Source of the DNA: Micractinium sp. NFX-FRZ
Lineage: Eukaryota; Chlorophyta; Trebouxiophyceae; Chlorellales; Chlorellaceae
NCBI GenBank assembly: GCA_029339195.1
Contig: JAPTJF010000057.1
Span: 147,826-211,825 of the forward strand
DNA length: 64,000 bases
Direction: 5' to 3'
Part shown: positions 35,322-46,419 of the stretch, one piece after another
How the letters are laid out: every line of letters begins with the position of its first letter
Position numbering within the stretch: the stretch's first letter is position 1
Position numbers and translations under genes: made by a program
Notes under the pieces: model-generated
Told to the model about the DNA's origin: nothing
Database searches by the model: none
What the model saw: only the letters and a program-made list of their open reading frames with translations

Positions 35322-35399
35322 CGAAGGGACTGGAACAAGGCTCTCAAGGTTTGTTCACAACGAAGGGACTGGAACAAGGCTCTCAAGGTTTGTTCACAA
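35322..35399. repeat. Perfect 39-bp tandem duplication
   Basis: Two adjacent identical copies of a 39-bp unit beginning CGAAGGGACTGGAACAAGGC. It lies just upstream of the small acidic gene, in its 5' UTR or promoter. The unit length is a multiple of three, but I see no supported coding frame. Confidence 0.95.
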
Positions 35400-36189
35400 T
35401 GTGGCCTCTCTTGGAATACTCACCGGCCTTCCTTGGACGTGCAAGTGCCCCCTGCCGCTAATGCCACTGGACCATCATCCCCCCCTCCAGGAGGTTCTTG
35501 CTGCAGGAGGCATGGGTTACAGCCATTGAAGAAGGAGGAGCCAGAGACGCACCAGCAGGAGTGCCCGCATTGGTGGGAGATGCAGGCTGCTGGCGCTGCA
35601 GCAGGGGGTGGCCCAAACGCAACAGGCTGGCAGAGGGCGGTGGGCATAATGCGGCGAGGGCGGCAGAGGCAGCGATCCTGGGGTCATTTCATTTACAGGG
35701 GAATGGGGGCCCTGTTTGCCATATTGGCATGCATGCAATGCTTGCAAAAGTTGTCACCACCACTGGAGGGAGGCCAGCGCTGCGTGGGTGCGTGGGTGCG
35801 GCATGCAGCCGTGCAAGCCCGACTCCAGTCCTTTCAAAACCAGTCTTTTAGGAATGGCAATTGCTGTGGCCATGCCTGTCCATAGCAATTGCTGTGGGCA
35901 TTGCCTGGGCCAACGGTGCCTGGTCAATATACACCACCGCCAGGAGGGCGCCAGGTGGTGCCGCCGCCTGTCCTGCCAGTGCGGCATCACCTAGCGAGCA
36001 AGGGCACCCTTCCGGGAGGCAAGCAAGCCTCGGGGGACCACCTTCAATCCTTCTCACCTCTGAAGTCAGCTGTGGCTGCCTATTTGTGTACGCAAAGCTT
36101 CTTGAGCGACCCACCTGCGCGTGAACCCTTCGGACGCAGACAGCGAGGCGCGCTTGGGCGCAGCAGCACCTCAGGCGTCGTACCGAGGC
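35400..36189. other. Intergenic, no gene recognised
   Basis: Divergent upstream region of the small acidic gene and zinc-finger gene E. A short direct repeat, GCAATTGCTGTGG, occurs twice about 30 bp apart near 35856 and 35885. No exon chain was found. Confidence 0.45.
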
Positions 36190-37070
36190 ATGCTGGCCAG
36201 GGCAGGTGCTGCCGAAACCGCTGAGGCGGTGGCGGCGGCAGACGGCGGCATGGGTCGCGCACCTGCGCAGACAATGCAGCTGCCGCAGGTGCCTGGACCG
36301 CATCACCCCCTGCCATCTCCAAGCTTCATCAGCCCGCGCGACCCGCGGCTGGCAGCAGGCATGCTGTTGCCCCGCACCACTGCCAAACCAGGTGCGGCGC
36401 CTTGCGTGCCCTGCCGGCGCACCAGGACAGCGAGGCAGCTGGCTTTGCCTCTCGGCGTCCCCCTTTCCCGTGCTGTCGTCATTTGAAGGTCTTGCTACGA
36501 TAATGCTTGCATGCTTGTCAAGCATTTGACCCTAGTACCGCCTTGCATGACTACGATTCCTTCCAATCCCAACCCCAATACTGTTGCTGCAGGGCATGCG
36601 GCTGGCACAGCGGGCCAGCCGCTGCTCTCCTCTGGCGCGCCTCAAGGGGCAGCCCTGCCAGCGGAGACGCCAAAGGGCGGCTCTCTTGAGAGGCATACCT
36701 CCACCTCCAGGCACAGCAGTAGCACCAAGAGGCCAGCCAGCATTGCGCTGCCCTGGATCCCAAAGGCACTAGGGCTTGATGCAGATGCGTGCCGACAGCG
36801 GCAGCAGCGCGGGCAGCAGCACCCGCAGCAGCCGGGGGTCGCGGCTTTACAGCTGCAGCAGCCATGTGCGGGCAAGGTGGGCGTGGCAGCTGCAGGGCGG
36901 CAGCTGGCAACCCTGTTGATCATGTGGGCGGCAACTGCAGCAGCAACTGCTGCAGCGCTGCAGCAAAACGAGCCAGCAGCGGCGGCGGGGGCAGGTGGTT
37001 TGCTTGGGGCGGCATGTGCCGTCGACTTTGGGAGCAGTGATAGCGATGCAGAGGCGGAGGTTATGGAGGT

Positions 37071-37110
<40 letters not shown>

Positions 37111-40100
37111 GAGGAGCAGCAGCTGGTTGGCAGATCCCAGGTGCAGGGTGTAGGCTGCAAAGGTGCGCTGCTCACCCAGCTGTGGGGGGCCAGTTGGCTG
37201 TGGTTGAGCCGCAGGCAGGCTTGGAGTGGTGTGGATGCTGTATCCTCCTGTCGCGAACTCGGTGGAAGCGAACAGGCACGCCAGTCAGGTCCTGATGTCC
37301 CTAACACACCTGCACCTCCCCACTCCATCTTTGCAGGCCCGGAGTACAGGGTAGCCTCAAAGGGACCTCCAGCAGAGTCACTGATCCTGCCAGGTGAGGC
37401 AAGCGTGGCAGGCATGTGAACCCGTTTGACGCGCTCTTTGCCGTGCTGTGCCTGCTGACTGCTGGCAATCGAAGGCCGGGCTGCCGGCTTCCAGGTGACC
37501 ACATGAAATGCCTGCTGCTCCTCTTGCAGAGGGGCGGCCACGGATGTCAGCAGCGGCCCGCGACATTGCAACTCAGTCTCCGCAGGCGTCGCCACAGCCG
37601 CCACAGCAGCTGCAGCCACAGCAGCCGGCATGCACCCACTGCGGCGCAGACTGCAGGGGTGCCAAGCATTACCGGCTCCCCGCAACTGGCGAGCGGCTGT
37701 GTGGCAGCTGCAGGCTGTCCATGGCCAAGCGCGGCGGGCAGCTGCCGGCACTCGGCGAGCAGCAGCCGGCAGGGGAGGAGCAAGCAGCAGAGGAGCACGA
37801 GGAGGAGGGCGGGGCGGAGGAGGGGCCGGCGGATGGAGAGGAGCAGCGGGTGTGCACCAACTGCGGCACAAGCAGCCCGCCCGGTTCGACACCCAACCAC
37901 ACGTGTGCGGCTGTGCAACAGGTGTGGCAAGTGGGCGCGCAAGCACGACGGGCGGCTGCCAGCTGTGGATGACGAGCAGCAGCCGGTGTGCACCCACTGC
38001 AGCGCACCGTGCACTGGGGTCACGAAGCACCGGCACCCAGACAGCGGGCAGCGGCTGTGCGGCGCATGCCGGGCGGCCATCACCCGTCACGGGCAGCTGC
38101 CACCTCTAGGCAGCAATGGGGAAGGGCAGCAGCAGGAGGCTGCAGAGGAGGGTGCAGCAGAGGATCACGAGGAGCAGGCAGCAGAGGAGCACGAGGAGGA
38201 GGGGGAGGCGGAGGAGGGGCCCGCGGATGGAGGAGGCGGCCGCAAGTTGCACCCGACTGAGAAGGTGCCGGCTGCCGCAGCTCAGCAGGCGCAGCTGCAG
38301 CCAGCTCAGCAAAAAGGCGGTGCAGGCAAGGAGGACGGCCAGCAGCAGGAGCAGCAAAAGCAGCCCCTGTGCACCCACTGCGGTGCCGACTGCATGTTTC
38401 AGAGGGAGTACAAGCACCCTGGCACCGGGCAGCGGCTGTGCAGTACATGCCGGGCCTCGTTCACCAGGCACGGACAGCTACCGACGCTTGGCGGGCAGCA
38501 GGCAGCAGAGGCGGCAGTGGAGGAGGAAGCAGCCGACGCGGCAACGCAGGGGCCAGTGCAGCAGCAGGGCCAGCAGCAGCAGCTCCCCACTGTGCCGCTG
38601 GCCAGCGGGCAGCAGCCAGCGTGCACGCACTGCGGCGCAGGCTGCACGGGTGCCAGGCATTACCGGCACCCCGCCACTGGCGAGCGGCTGTGCGGCAGGT
38701 GCAGGATGACCATGGCCAAGCGCGGAGGGGAGCTGCCGGCGCCCGCCGGCCAGCCGGCAGAGGAGGAGCAGGCAGCAGAGGAACACGTGGAGGAGGAGGA
38801 GGAGGCGGAGGAGGAGGAGGCGGGTGGAGAGCAGCAGCGGATGTGCACCCACTGCGGCGTGGGCAGCACCAGCCGCTGGTGGCGCCACGCCACCACACGT
38901 TTGTGGCTGTGCAACCCGTGCGGTGTGTGGGCGCACCGGCACGACGGGCAGCTGCCGCCAGTTGACGACGCGGAGCAGCCTGTGTGCACCCACTGTGGCC
39001 ATCAGTGCACTGGGGCCAGGAAGTACCGGCATCCAGACAGCGGGCAGCGGCTTTGCGTCACCTGCCGGATGAAGATGGCAAAGCACGGGCAGCTGCCGGC
39101 GCTTGACCAGCAGGCGGCAGCAGAAGAGGCAGGGGAGGAGAGTAGGAAGCAGAAGCAGCAGAAGCCGCAGCCGCCGCAGCCGCCGCAGCCGCCGCAGCAG
39201 CTGGCAGAGGACGCAGACACGGCAAGTGCAGGCCAGGGGCAGCCTGTGTGTGGCCACTGCGGCACGGACAGCACCTGCCAATGGCTGCGACACCCAACCA
39301 CACGCGTGCAGCTGTGCAGCAGGTGTGGCAATTGGGCGCGCCGCCACGGCGGGCAGCTGCCAGCTCTGGATGATGAGCAGCAGCCGGTGTGCACCCACTG
39401 CAGCGCACCGTGCACTGGGTCCAGAACCTTTAGGAACCCTGCCACTGGCCAGCGGCTGTGCGGCAGCTGCCGGGCGGCCATCACCAAGCTGGGGCAGCTG
39501 CCAGCTCTAGGCAGCGAGGAGGAAGGGGAGCAGCAGGAGGCGGCAAAGACGGAGGAGGAGGAGGAGGAGGAGGAGGAGGAGGAGGAGCAGCCCGCTTGCG
39601 CCGAGTGCGGCGTGCAGTGCACCAGCAAATACAAGTACCGGCACCCAGGCACTGGCCAGCGGGTGTGCGCCAGCTGCCGCTTGGCCCTGGGGCGGCGCAC
39701 GCAGACGGCGGTGCTTGGCAGCCAGCAGCAGGAAGATGAGGCAGCAGTGGAGGCGGAGGAGGCGCAGCGCGTGTGCAGCCACTGCGGCACGGACAGCACC
39801 AGCAAATGGCGGCGGCACCCCATCACGCAAGAGCATCTGTGCAGCAGGTGCAGGCAGTCCCTCGACCGCCATGGCGGGCAGCTGCCGCATCTGGTTGAGG
39901 CAGTGTGCGTGCAGCAGTTGGTGCGCACCCACTGCGGCACAGACAGGTCCAGCGTGTGGCGGCGGCACCCTACCACGCTGGCGCGGCTGTGCAACAGGTG
40001 CGGTGCTTGGGCGCGCCGGCACGACGGCCAGCTGCCCGCACTTGGCAGCACGGAGGAAGAAGAGGAGGCGGCAGCGGTGGAGATTACTGAAGGGGACGGG

Positions 40101-41398
40101 GAGCAGCGGGTGTGCACACATTGTGGCATGGACAACACCTCACAATGGCGGCGCCACCCAGCAACACGCATGCGGCTGTGCAACATGTGCGGGCAATGGG
40201 TGAGCAAGCATGGCGGGCAGCTGCCGCCGCTACAGCCAGCAGCAGAGGAGGAGGAAGAAGAGGAGGAGGGGGAGCAGCTGCTCAGCCATGCTGGCCGCAA
40301 GCATCCCAAGCAGCAGCAGGAGTCGCAGAAAGGGGGCAGGGCGAATGCCAGGGCCAAGCGCTTGGCGCATGCTGAAGAGCCCGCACAAGTGGTGGACGAT
40401 GCCGAGGCAGAGCAGCAGCAGCCCAAGAGGCGGCGTGTGCCCCAACGTGGCGTTCCAAGCGTGCCAGCTCCCCTGCAGGCAGCCCTTGGGCACAAGCGCG
40501 GGCAGCAGGGGAAGGAGGAGGGGCATGGCCCGGTCCCGTTGATGCCCACCTCAGCAGGCCCGCCTGGCCTCAAGCGCCAGTGGCAACGACTGCCCGCCGG
40601 ACAAGGTGCAGCAAAGCTGGCAGCAGCTGCGCCTGCAGCCGACAAAGCACACGAGCATGAGCGGCGCTGGGGCGAAGCCGGTGCAGCAGCAGCTGTGGCC
40701 GCAGCAGGCAGCGGCCAGCAGGCGGGAACCACTGGGCCAGCTACCCAGCGTCGCCCGCATCAACAGCAAGAGCAGCGTGTGCAGCTGGAACAACAGCAGC
40801 GTGTTGCACAGCCACCGCAGCAGCAGCAGCAGCCACACGGGCAGGCATTAGAGGCATCTGCTGGGCTCGCAGCACAGGCCGCTGCCGCGGCGCAGCGCAG
40901 GGAGCAGCGTGCTGTCGCGGCGCTTGGCGCTGCAGACGCAGGCAACCCGAGCAGCATGCATGAGGCACTGGAGAAAGTCGTTGTGCTGCGGCATGGTGGT
41001 GCGCTGCTGATGGTGAGACTTCCCATTGGCACATGGGGCTGTTTTGTCTGGGAAGCAACCACGCCTACTGCTTGGCTGTCGGGGACCTCAGCCCCCAGAG
41101 GTCTGAGCTGAGGGATGACCTGTTGCATGCTGCGATGTCTGCCCCATGCTTGTCCTGCTGCCAGTGCCTGCCCAGCGGGAGTCACCCGCTTGTCGCGGGT
41201 TCACCCCCTGCGCCACAAGCCACCCGCTTGTCATGCATTCACCCCTCCTTGCAGGAGGTGGTGGACAGCTGGGGCTCCTACTCGCTAGCAGAGCAGCAGG
41301 CTGTGTTTGATGAGGCGGTGACGGCAGCATGCGACCGCGACTGGTCGCAGCTGGAGGCGCAGCTGCGCAGGGTGTTGGGCCGCTCGGCGCAGGGCTGA
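36190..41398 (+). CDS. Gene E: tandem array of 13 GATA-like zinc fingers, with an internal frameshift
   Basis: Exons: 36190-36391, 36593-37162, 37337-37393, 37530-41012, 41255-41398. The N-terminal exon has ISPRDPRLAAG, as in genes A and M. The next has an acidic SSDSDAEAEV patch and poly-Gln. The long exon holds 13 Cys4 fingers (about 37627-40235) joined by Glu-rich linkers. Two classes mix: a WRRHP type (CSHCGTDSTSKWRRHP...LCSRC) and a CxxC-x4-C type (CTHCGAGCTGARHYRHP...LCGRC). A basic, Gln-rich tail ends in EVVDSWGSYSLAEQQAVFDE...LRRVLGR. All exon phases agree except inside the long exon. There the frame carrying finger 1 and the start of finger 2 stops at 37972, and fingers 2-13 continue in another frame from about 37890. 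Finger 12 has Arg for its first Cys. This could be a pseudogene, an assembly error or an unrecognised intron. Confidence 0.72.
37866..37900 (+). pseudogene. Frameshift within finger 2 of gene E
   Basis: Compared with the sibling finger at 39262 (GGCACGGACAGCACC and so on), the stretch from GGCACA to CGACACCCAACC is 31 rather than 36 bases long. Five bases are missing, which shifts the frame. Downstream of this point the two fingers align closely without gaps. Confidence 0.75.
39921..40010 (+). other. Finger 12 of gene E with its first Cys replaced by Arg
   Basis: The finger starts VRTHCGTD where its siblings read VCTHCGTD. The codon is CGC instead of TGC, a single-base change at about 39924. 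The other three Cys and the WRRHP core are intact. Confidence 0.75.
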
Positions 41399-41587
41399 CT
41401 TGTGTGCCACACACAGTGTGGCCTGGATACGTACAGGGGACCTGACTGGGTTGTTGGCTTGATTTCTTGTCGTTTTCCTCAACCCCACGCTCTAGGGCTG
41501 CAACCTGCTTCTTCTTCTGTGTGCACAGATGCGCCTCTGCGTTCATGCTGGCATGCAATCGTTCCTTCCTTCCTTCCTGTTACGCCG

Positions 41588-41592
41588 TGTAA
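41588..41592 (+). terminator. TGTAA poly(A) signal for gene E
   Basis: TGTAA lies about 190 nt past the gene E stop at 41398. Confidence 0.45.
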
Positions 41593-42284
41593 GTCTTGAA
41601 AGATGAGGGTTCGCGGCACACAACCGGGAATGAATAAGAGCGGCATATCAGGCCAATGGGAGTTGCTTGATTTCACATGCAGTGATGTACTAAAGTGTCC
41701 TTTTTGTTGGGCAGATGACGGGAGCCAGCCTGCGACAGCCGTACTTGCACCGTTCGCAAAGCACATTGACACCGTACATACAGCACAACGGCCCCCCTGG
41801 CACTTGCAGCGGCCAGTCTGCAAGGTCCTGGGCACCAGTTTGCGTGGGAAAAGAGCTGGCTGAGGCAAAGGTTGCAACGTCTGCGCTGCTCCCAGGGTCT
41901 ATCAGCCTGTCTGCCTACCCACAGGCCACTCACGCATCGTGCGCAGCATCCTGGGATACCACACACACCTGCCTTGTGAAGCACGGCCAAGCGCGCCCGG
42001 GGCCTCCACAGGCTGCCCAAGCCACCCGCCAACAACAGCAAGGCGGATTAGCGGGCATTTGCAGAACTGCGCACGCAGAACGGGTGCAGCCTCGGCAGCG
42101 CTGCTGCTGCTGTGCAAAGGTGTGCGCGGCCGCTCGCCTCATGCACAGCCCCCCTTGCTGCAGGCCCACCCAGCAACGCACCATGCACTACACGAAGGTT
42201 ACACCGGCAACGGGGCAGAAGAAGAAGAAGGGCAAGGAAGGGGGCAGAGCCACCAGGGGTGGAAATGAATATGTGTTTGGACGG

Positions 42285-43120
42285 TCAAAAATGGGGGGGC
42301 GAGGGATTCTGGGGGTGAATGCGCCTGAGGCCGCGGGAGCGGGGTGGGTGAGCATCATGGGGTGGGGGCGGAGAGGGACGAGGGACGAGGGGAGGGAGTG
42401 ACGAGGGAAATGGAAGAGGGGAGGCAGCGCGAGATAAGGGGGTTCGCGGGAGCAGGAGCGCGTCTCCGCACAGAGAAAGAGCAAAGGGGCTACATTCGGC
42501 AATCAAAGACAGGTGTGCGTGTGTGGGCGGGAAGGGGGAGGGGGATTGGGGGAGGGCTACAAGGGTCTCGGGCTCGCGGGAGAGATGAAGAAGGATGGAC
42601 AACAAGCAGGGTTGGGGACGTCGCGTTTGGGGCAGTGTGGGCAGGCAGGAGGGCTGTGACGGTGGCGGGCAGGTGGTTAGGGGAAGGCAGAGACGTGCCC
42701 AGACATGGGCTGAAACAGGGGCAGGATGGAGAAGTGTGGAGGAGCACGGGTACGTGTTTTTTGTTATCAGGAAGGGTTGGCGATCGCGTGTGGGATTGGG
42801 GGGGGATGGTGCGGCACCGCCTGTGCCTGGGGCGAGAAGCGGCGCGGCGTGCTTCAGGTTCCCACAAGGAGGGATGCGGGGGCAGTGTGGAGCAAGCAGG
42901 AGGGCAAAACGAAGAGCAGGGCTTGCTGGCATTCCGGGGAGGCAGCTAGGTAGATGGGGGGAAGAATTGAGGCGGCAGCGACACAGACAGGGGCGGCACG
43001 GCGGGCACATGGCGCGCGGGCCGGGACGAATGAAAAGAAAGGCGGGGTAAGAGATTGTGGAGGGAGTGGGGGGAGGGTAATTTGCTGGCGAAGCGCTCGT
43101 CCCGCGCGGGGTGGCGCACG
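42285..43120. repeat. Purine-strand-biased, G-run-rich stretch
   Basis: On the plus strand this stretch is dominated by G and A, with many GGGAGGG, GGGGG and GGCAGG blocks and few C or T runs. It contrasts with the CAG-rich exons around it. It shows no clear unit period by eye. Confidence 0.6.
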
Positions 43121-43415
43121 CTTGGAGAGGGAAGTACGTCCCGCTGGGCCGCGCAGGGGAAAAGAGGAATACTCTCACGCACAAGGAAGGACAGGGTTTG
43201 GGGGCGGGGCGGTGCAACAGGCGCAGAGCTGCGTGCCAGCAGCGAGGGCGCCGCCGCGGGGCCGACTTATTGCTCGCGCGCTGGCGCAGGCAGGGGGTGC
43301 CTGAAGCGGTTTGTCTCAGCAGTGCAAGTGCCCCTCGGGGGCAATGGGTGGCAGGGGAGAAGCAACGGCACTTGCCAGGGAGGCAGGCGCATGGTGTGCC
43401 GACTGGGCACTGTGT

Positions 43416-45562
43416 TCACCAGAGGTCGCTGCCCAGCAGATCCTGCTGGCTCTCAAGCGCCAGGCGGTGGCCAGGAAGGTAGGCGGCGCCGCCGCTGCCG
43501 GCGGCGGCCACGGCGGCTGCCTCCAGCTCAGCGTCACCCCACGCCAGCTGGGCGATCTCAGCGTCCAGCCTGGCGTTGCCAGGTGGCAGCCCACCTGGCG
43601 CATCCAGGGCTTCCAGGTAGGACGACAGCAGGGCGGCCTCTCGCGCGCCGTACGCCGCTGCCGCGGCTGCCGTGCGGGATTGCGGGTACAGCGCAGGCTC
43701 GGGGTAGTGCGCAAGGTCAGCGGGGCCGGCGGCGTCGGCGGCGGCAGGGCCCGACTGGTAGAAGCTGCTGAGGGCAAAGTCTGCCGAGGCAGGCGGGGCG
43801 GGGCGGGTGCTGCCGGGGGACAGCCGCGGGCGGCGCTCCTCAGGGCCCAGCTCCCAGCTGCAGCACAAAAGGCCAGATGCGCGCAGGGGTGGCGGCAGCA
43901 CAATCAGCTGGCCGGACGCCGGCAGAGGCAGCCAGCGGAGCGCGGCCCGTTGCGCGACCGTTTCGTTGGGGCGGCAAGAAGCGCACGCGGCACGCACAGC
44001 CGGAACGTAGAGCCGCGCCGGCAGCGACAGCAGCAGGAGCAGCATCAGTGGCAGCGGCAGCAGCAGCAGGAGCAGCGGCAGCGGCGGCTCACCTGGCTGG
44101 GAAGGCGCCTGCGCCAGTGGTGCGGGCAGCGGGTTGGTGCGAGGGCGGCTGCAGCTGGGTGTACAGCTCAAGCAGGAGCTCGTCGCTCTTGCGCTTGACG
44201 CCGCCGCTGCGTGTGGCTGCTGGCGGGCTGCACAGGGCAAAGCCAGCCCCAGGGTCTGCCCAGCCGCTGCCAGCTGCGTAAGGGGAGGCTTCCGAGGGGC
44301 TGGCTGCAGGGCGGCCATAGCGCACGCCGCCGCCGCTGCCGCCGTCGATCGTGCCGCGGCGGCGCGGCGGCGGCGGCGGGGGCGACAGCAGCACGCCGCT
44401 CACGCTGCTGAGCCCGCTGGGCTGCTGCTGCAGCGGCGGCAGCAGCAGGTCAGGCAGCTCCTGACAGCTCCCGCCAGGGCTGCGGCTGGGCGGCAGCCCC
44501 ACCCCCTGCGTGCTGCAGCTGTGGGTGCTCCTGAAGCTGCGGCAGCTGCGCTGGTCGTCCTCGCCGCTGGCATACAAGGCGGCGCTGCAGGGCAGGGGGC
44601 GTGGGTGAGGGCGCCGCCGGCGTCAGCAGCCTGCTCAGACTCCTGGCCAAGGGCCGCCCATCTGGCGAGGCTCCCACTTGCTCCTCCCGGGGGCTGCGGG
44701 CACAAGCTCTCCTTCTTCTGGTCTGGGATGCATCACATCAGTCGATCACCCTGGCCAGCACCCGCTCACCTGCCATTGCTCCTGAGCGGTGACGACGACT
44801 CCTCACTGTGCCAGGCGGCGCCGTCATCCACAGCCTGCTGCTGCATCTGGGCCAGAAGCGGCGCGGGGGCAGAAGCCGCCTGAAAGGGGGACGCGGCCGG
44901 CAGGCCGGGCTGCGGCAGCGGTTGCGGCGGCGCGCCGGCACAGGCCTGCGTGCGGCGGTCTCCGGGCAGCCCTGCATAAGCCGAGTGCTGCTGCAAGCGG
45001 ACATGCTCTTGCAGGTAGGGTGCGCAGCGCGACGGTGGCGTGCCGTGGGTGGCGGCTGCCCCATCCTCCACCGCACACCCCTGCTCCTCTGCCAGCCGCT
45101 TCCAGCCCTCCAGCCAGCCCGTCACGCCTGCTTGCTGCGTGGGAGCTGAGTGCACCCTTTCCACCAGCGGTGTGGCGTGCTGCGGAGGGCGTGCTGAAGA
45201 GGACGGCAGCTGCAGGCTGCTCCGCGCCTGCGGCAGTGCCGCGGCATGTGCCGCCGTCCATGCTGCACTGAGGCCGCTGGCCTGTGGGGCATTATAGTGC
45301 GCCGCCGAGGACCGATCGTCCTCTGCAGAGACCGGATATCGGTTGCAGGGGTGGGGAAGGCGACGGGAGGCTCAATCAGCGGCTTGCATAACAGGCCTGT
45401 GCCGGTTGGCCAGACGCTGGCCGGCCACTTGCAGCCATCCCCACACGCTTCTGGCACTGCTCTCATGAAACTGAGCAAGCTCAACCCACCATTCGCGCAG
45501 AACGCGGGCTCACCTGGTGCTCTGCAGGCTCTCCGCGAGCTCTCAGTGCCCGACAGCCCCAT
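43416..45562 (-). CDS. Protein of unknown function, low-complexity, possible regulator
   Basis: Four exons join in phase: 45562-45514, 45262-44770, 44584-44093, 43857-43416 (1476 nt, 491 aa). The start is MGLSGTESS. Visible stretches include TGWLEGWKRLAEEQGCAVED, a Ser/Gly/Pro-rich middle with PPPPPPRRRGTIDGG, a basic-then-acidic KRKSDELLLELYTQLQPP segment (possible nuclear signal and helix), and a C-terminal part with SSYLEALDAPGG, ARLDAEIAQLAWGDAELEAA and HRLALESQQDLLGSDLW. No known domain was recognised. The composition suggests a nuclear or scaffold protein, but that is a guess. It lies just downstream of lycopene beta-cyclase, on the same strand. Confidence 0.65.
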
Positions 45563-46419
45563 GCAAGCCAGCAGGCCACAGTAGGAGGCCGAAGGAGAGG
45601 CGTGACGGGCGGGGTGAAGGGCCCCGCGTAGCTCCTCCATCATGTGGCGCACTCTTCAGCCGCTTGCTACGGGGCTGAAGCGGCCTGGCAAAGGCAGCGT
45701 GGGCACACAGGGCCGGCGGGAGGCAGAACACAGGGCGGAGGGAGAACATGGATTCGGTGGGGTTGACGTGCGCTGGACTGACGAAAGTCGTCACAAGTCA
45801 GAAGTGGCCTGCTCTCAGTGCCAATCCCACCCTCACGGCGCACCCCCCCCCCCGGCAAGAAAACGACGGCTCTATCTGAAAACAAACATGTGGCAGCCTG
45901 GAAGACAGGGGTGGGATGGGTGCTGAGGCAGGCTGCCGCGGGAACCCTAGTGCTCACAAGTGCTGTTGACATCAGTACCCAGCACAGCAACTCCTGCCTC
46001 CACTCCTTCAAGGTTGGCCTTACAATAGCTTTGTGCGGGAGGGTCCCGGAAGTGGAGAAGGAAGGAGCGGGCAATCAATGAAATGAAGGGCTGGGGTGGC
46101 CGCAGGCTCCTGGAGGGGAGCCGGCGTGCGGGAGGGGGAGGCAGCATCACCCCTCGGTACTGCCAGGGGTGTGCCCACCCACCCCTACCACATGCTTCCC
46201 GCAGCAGGCAGGGACGCGCCACCTAACTAAAGAAACGCATAGTGGGTGATCCCATGAAGATAAAATAAAACATCACTCATGATCAAGGGGCTCAGCGGTG
46301 GGCCGGCTGGGCCGGCACGCTCATCCCGTGCCCAGCCCGACGCCCAAAATGCCCTTGAAATCCATATTGAGCAATGTTACGATTGACAAAAAAAAGGAAA
46401 GTTGGCTGGGCATCCCGCC
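45563..46419. other. Intergenic between LCYB and the unknown gene
   Basis: About 860 bp holding the LCYB 3' UTR and the promoter of the gene at 43416-45562. There is a short poly-C run near 45845 and no exon chain. Confidence 0.45.

Larger units (their letters stand above)
41399..43415. other. Long intergenic region without recognised gene
   Basis: Two kb between the convergent ends of gene E and the unknown gene at 43416. The first part looks like 3' flank. From about 42210 the plus strand becomes strongly purine-rich with runs of G. A minus-strand open frame across 42285-43217 is very rich in Pro, Ser, Leu and Cys, has no ATG at its head and no domain, and is taken as a by-product of that bias. 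Confidence 0.55.

Noticed and set aside
37416..37900. Reading the 37416 frame as the true N-terminus of gene E
   Set aside because: It starts at GTG, and over 37530-37860 this frame gives Arg/Ser-rich sequence while the neighbouring frame gives a proper Cys4 finger that joins the upstream exons in phase.
42285..43217. Minus-strand open frame of about 310 codons, Pro/Ser/Leu-rich
   Set aside because: It starts at TTG, has no recognisable domain, and its composition follows directly from the purine bias of the other strand.
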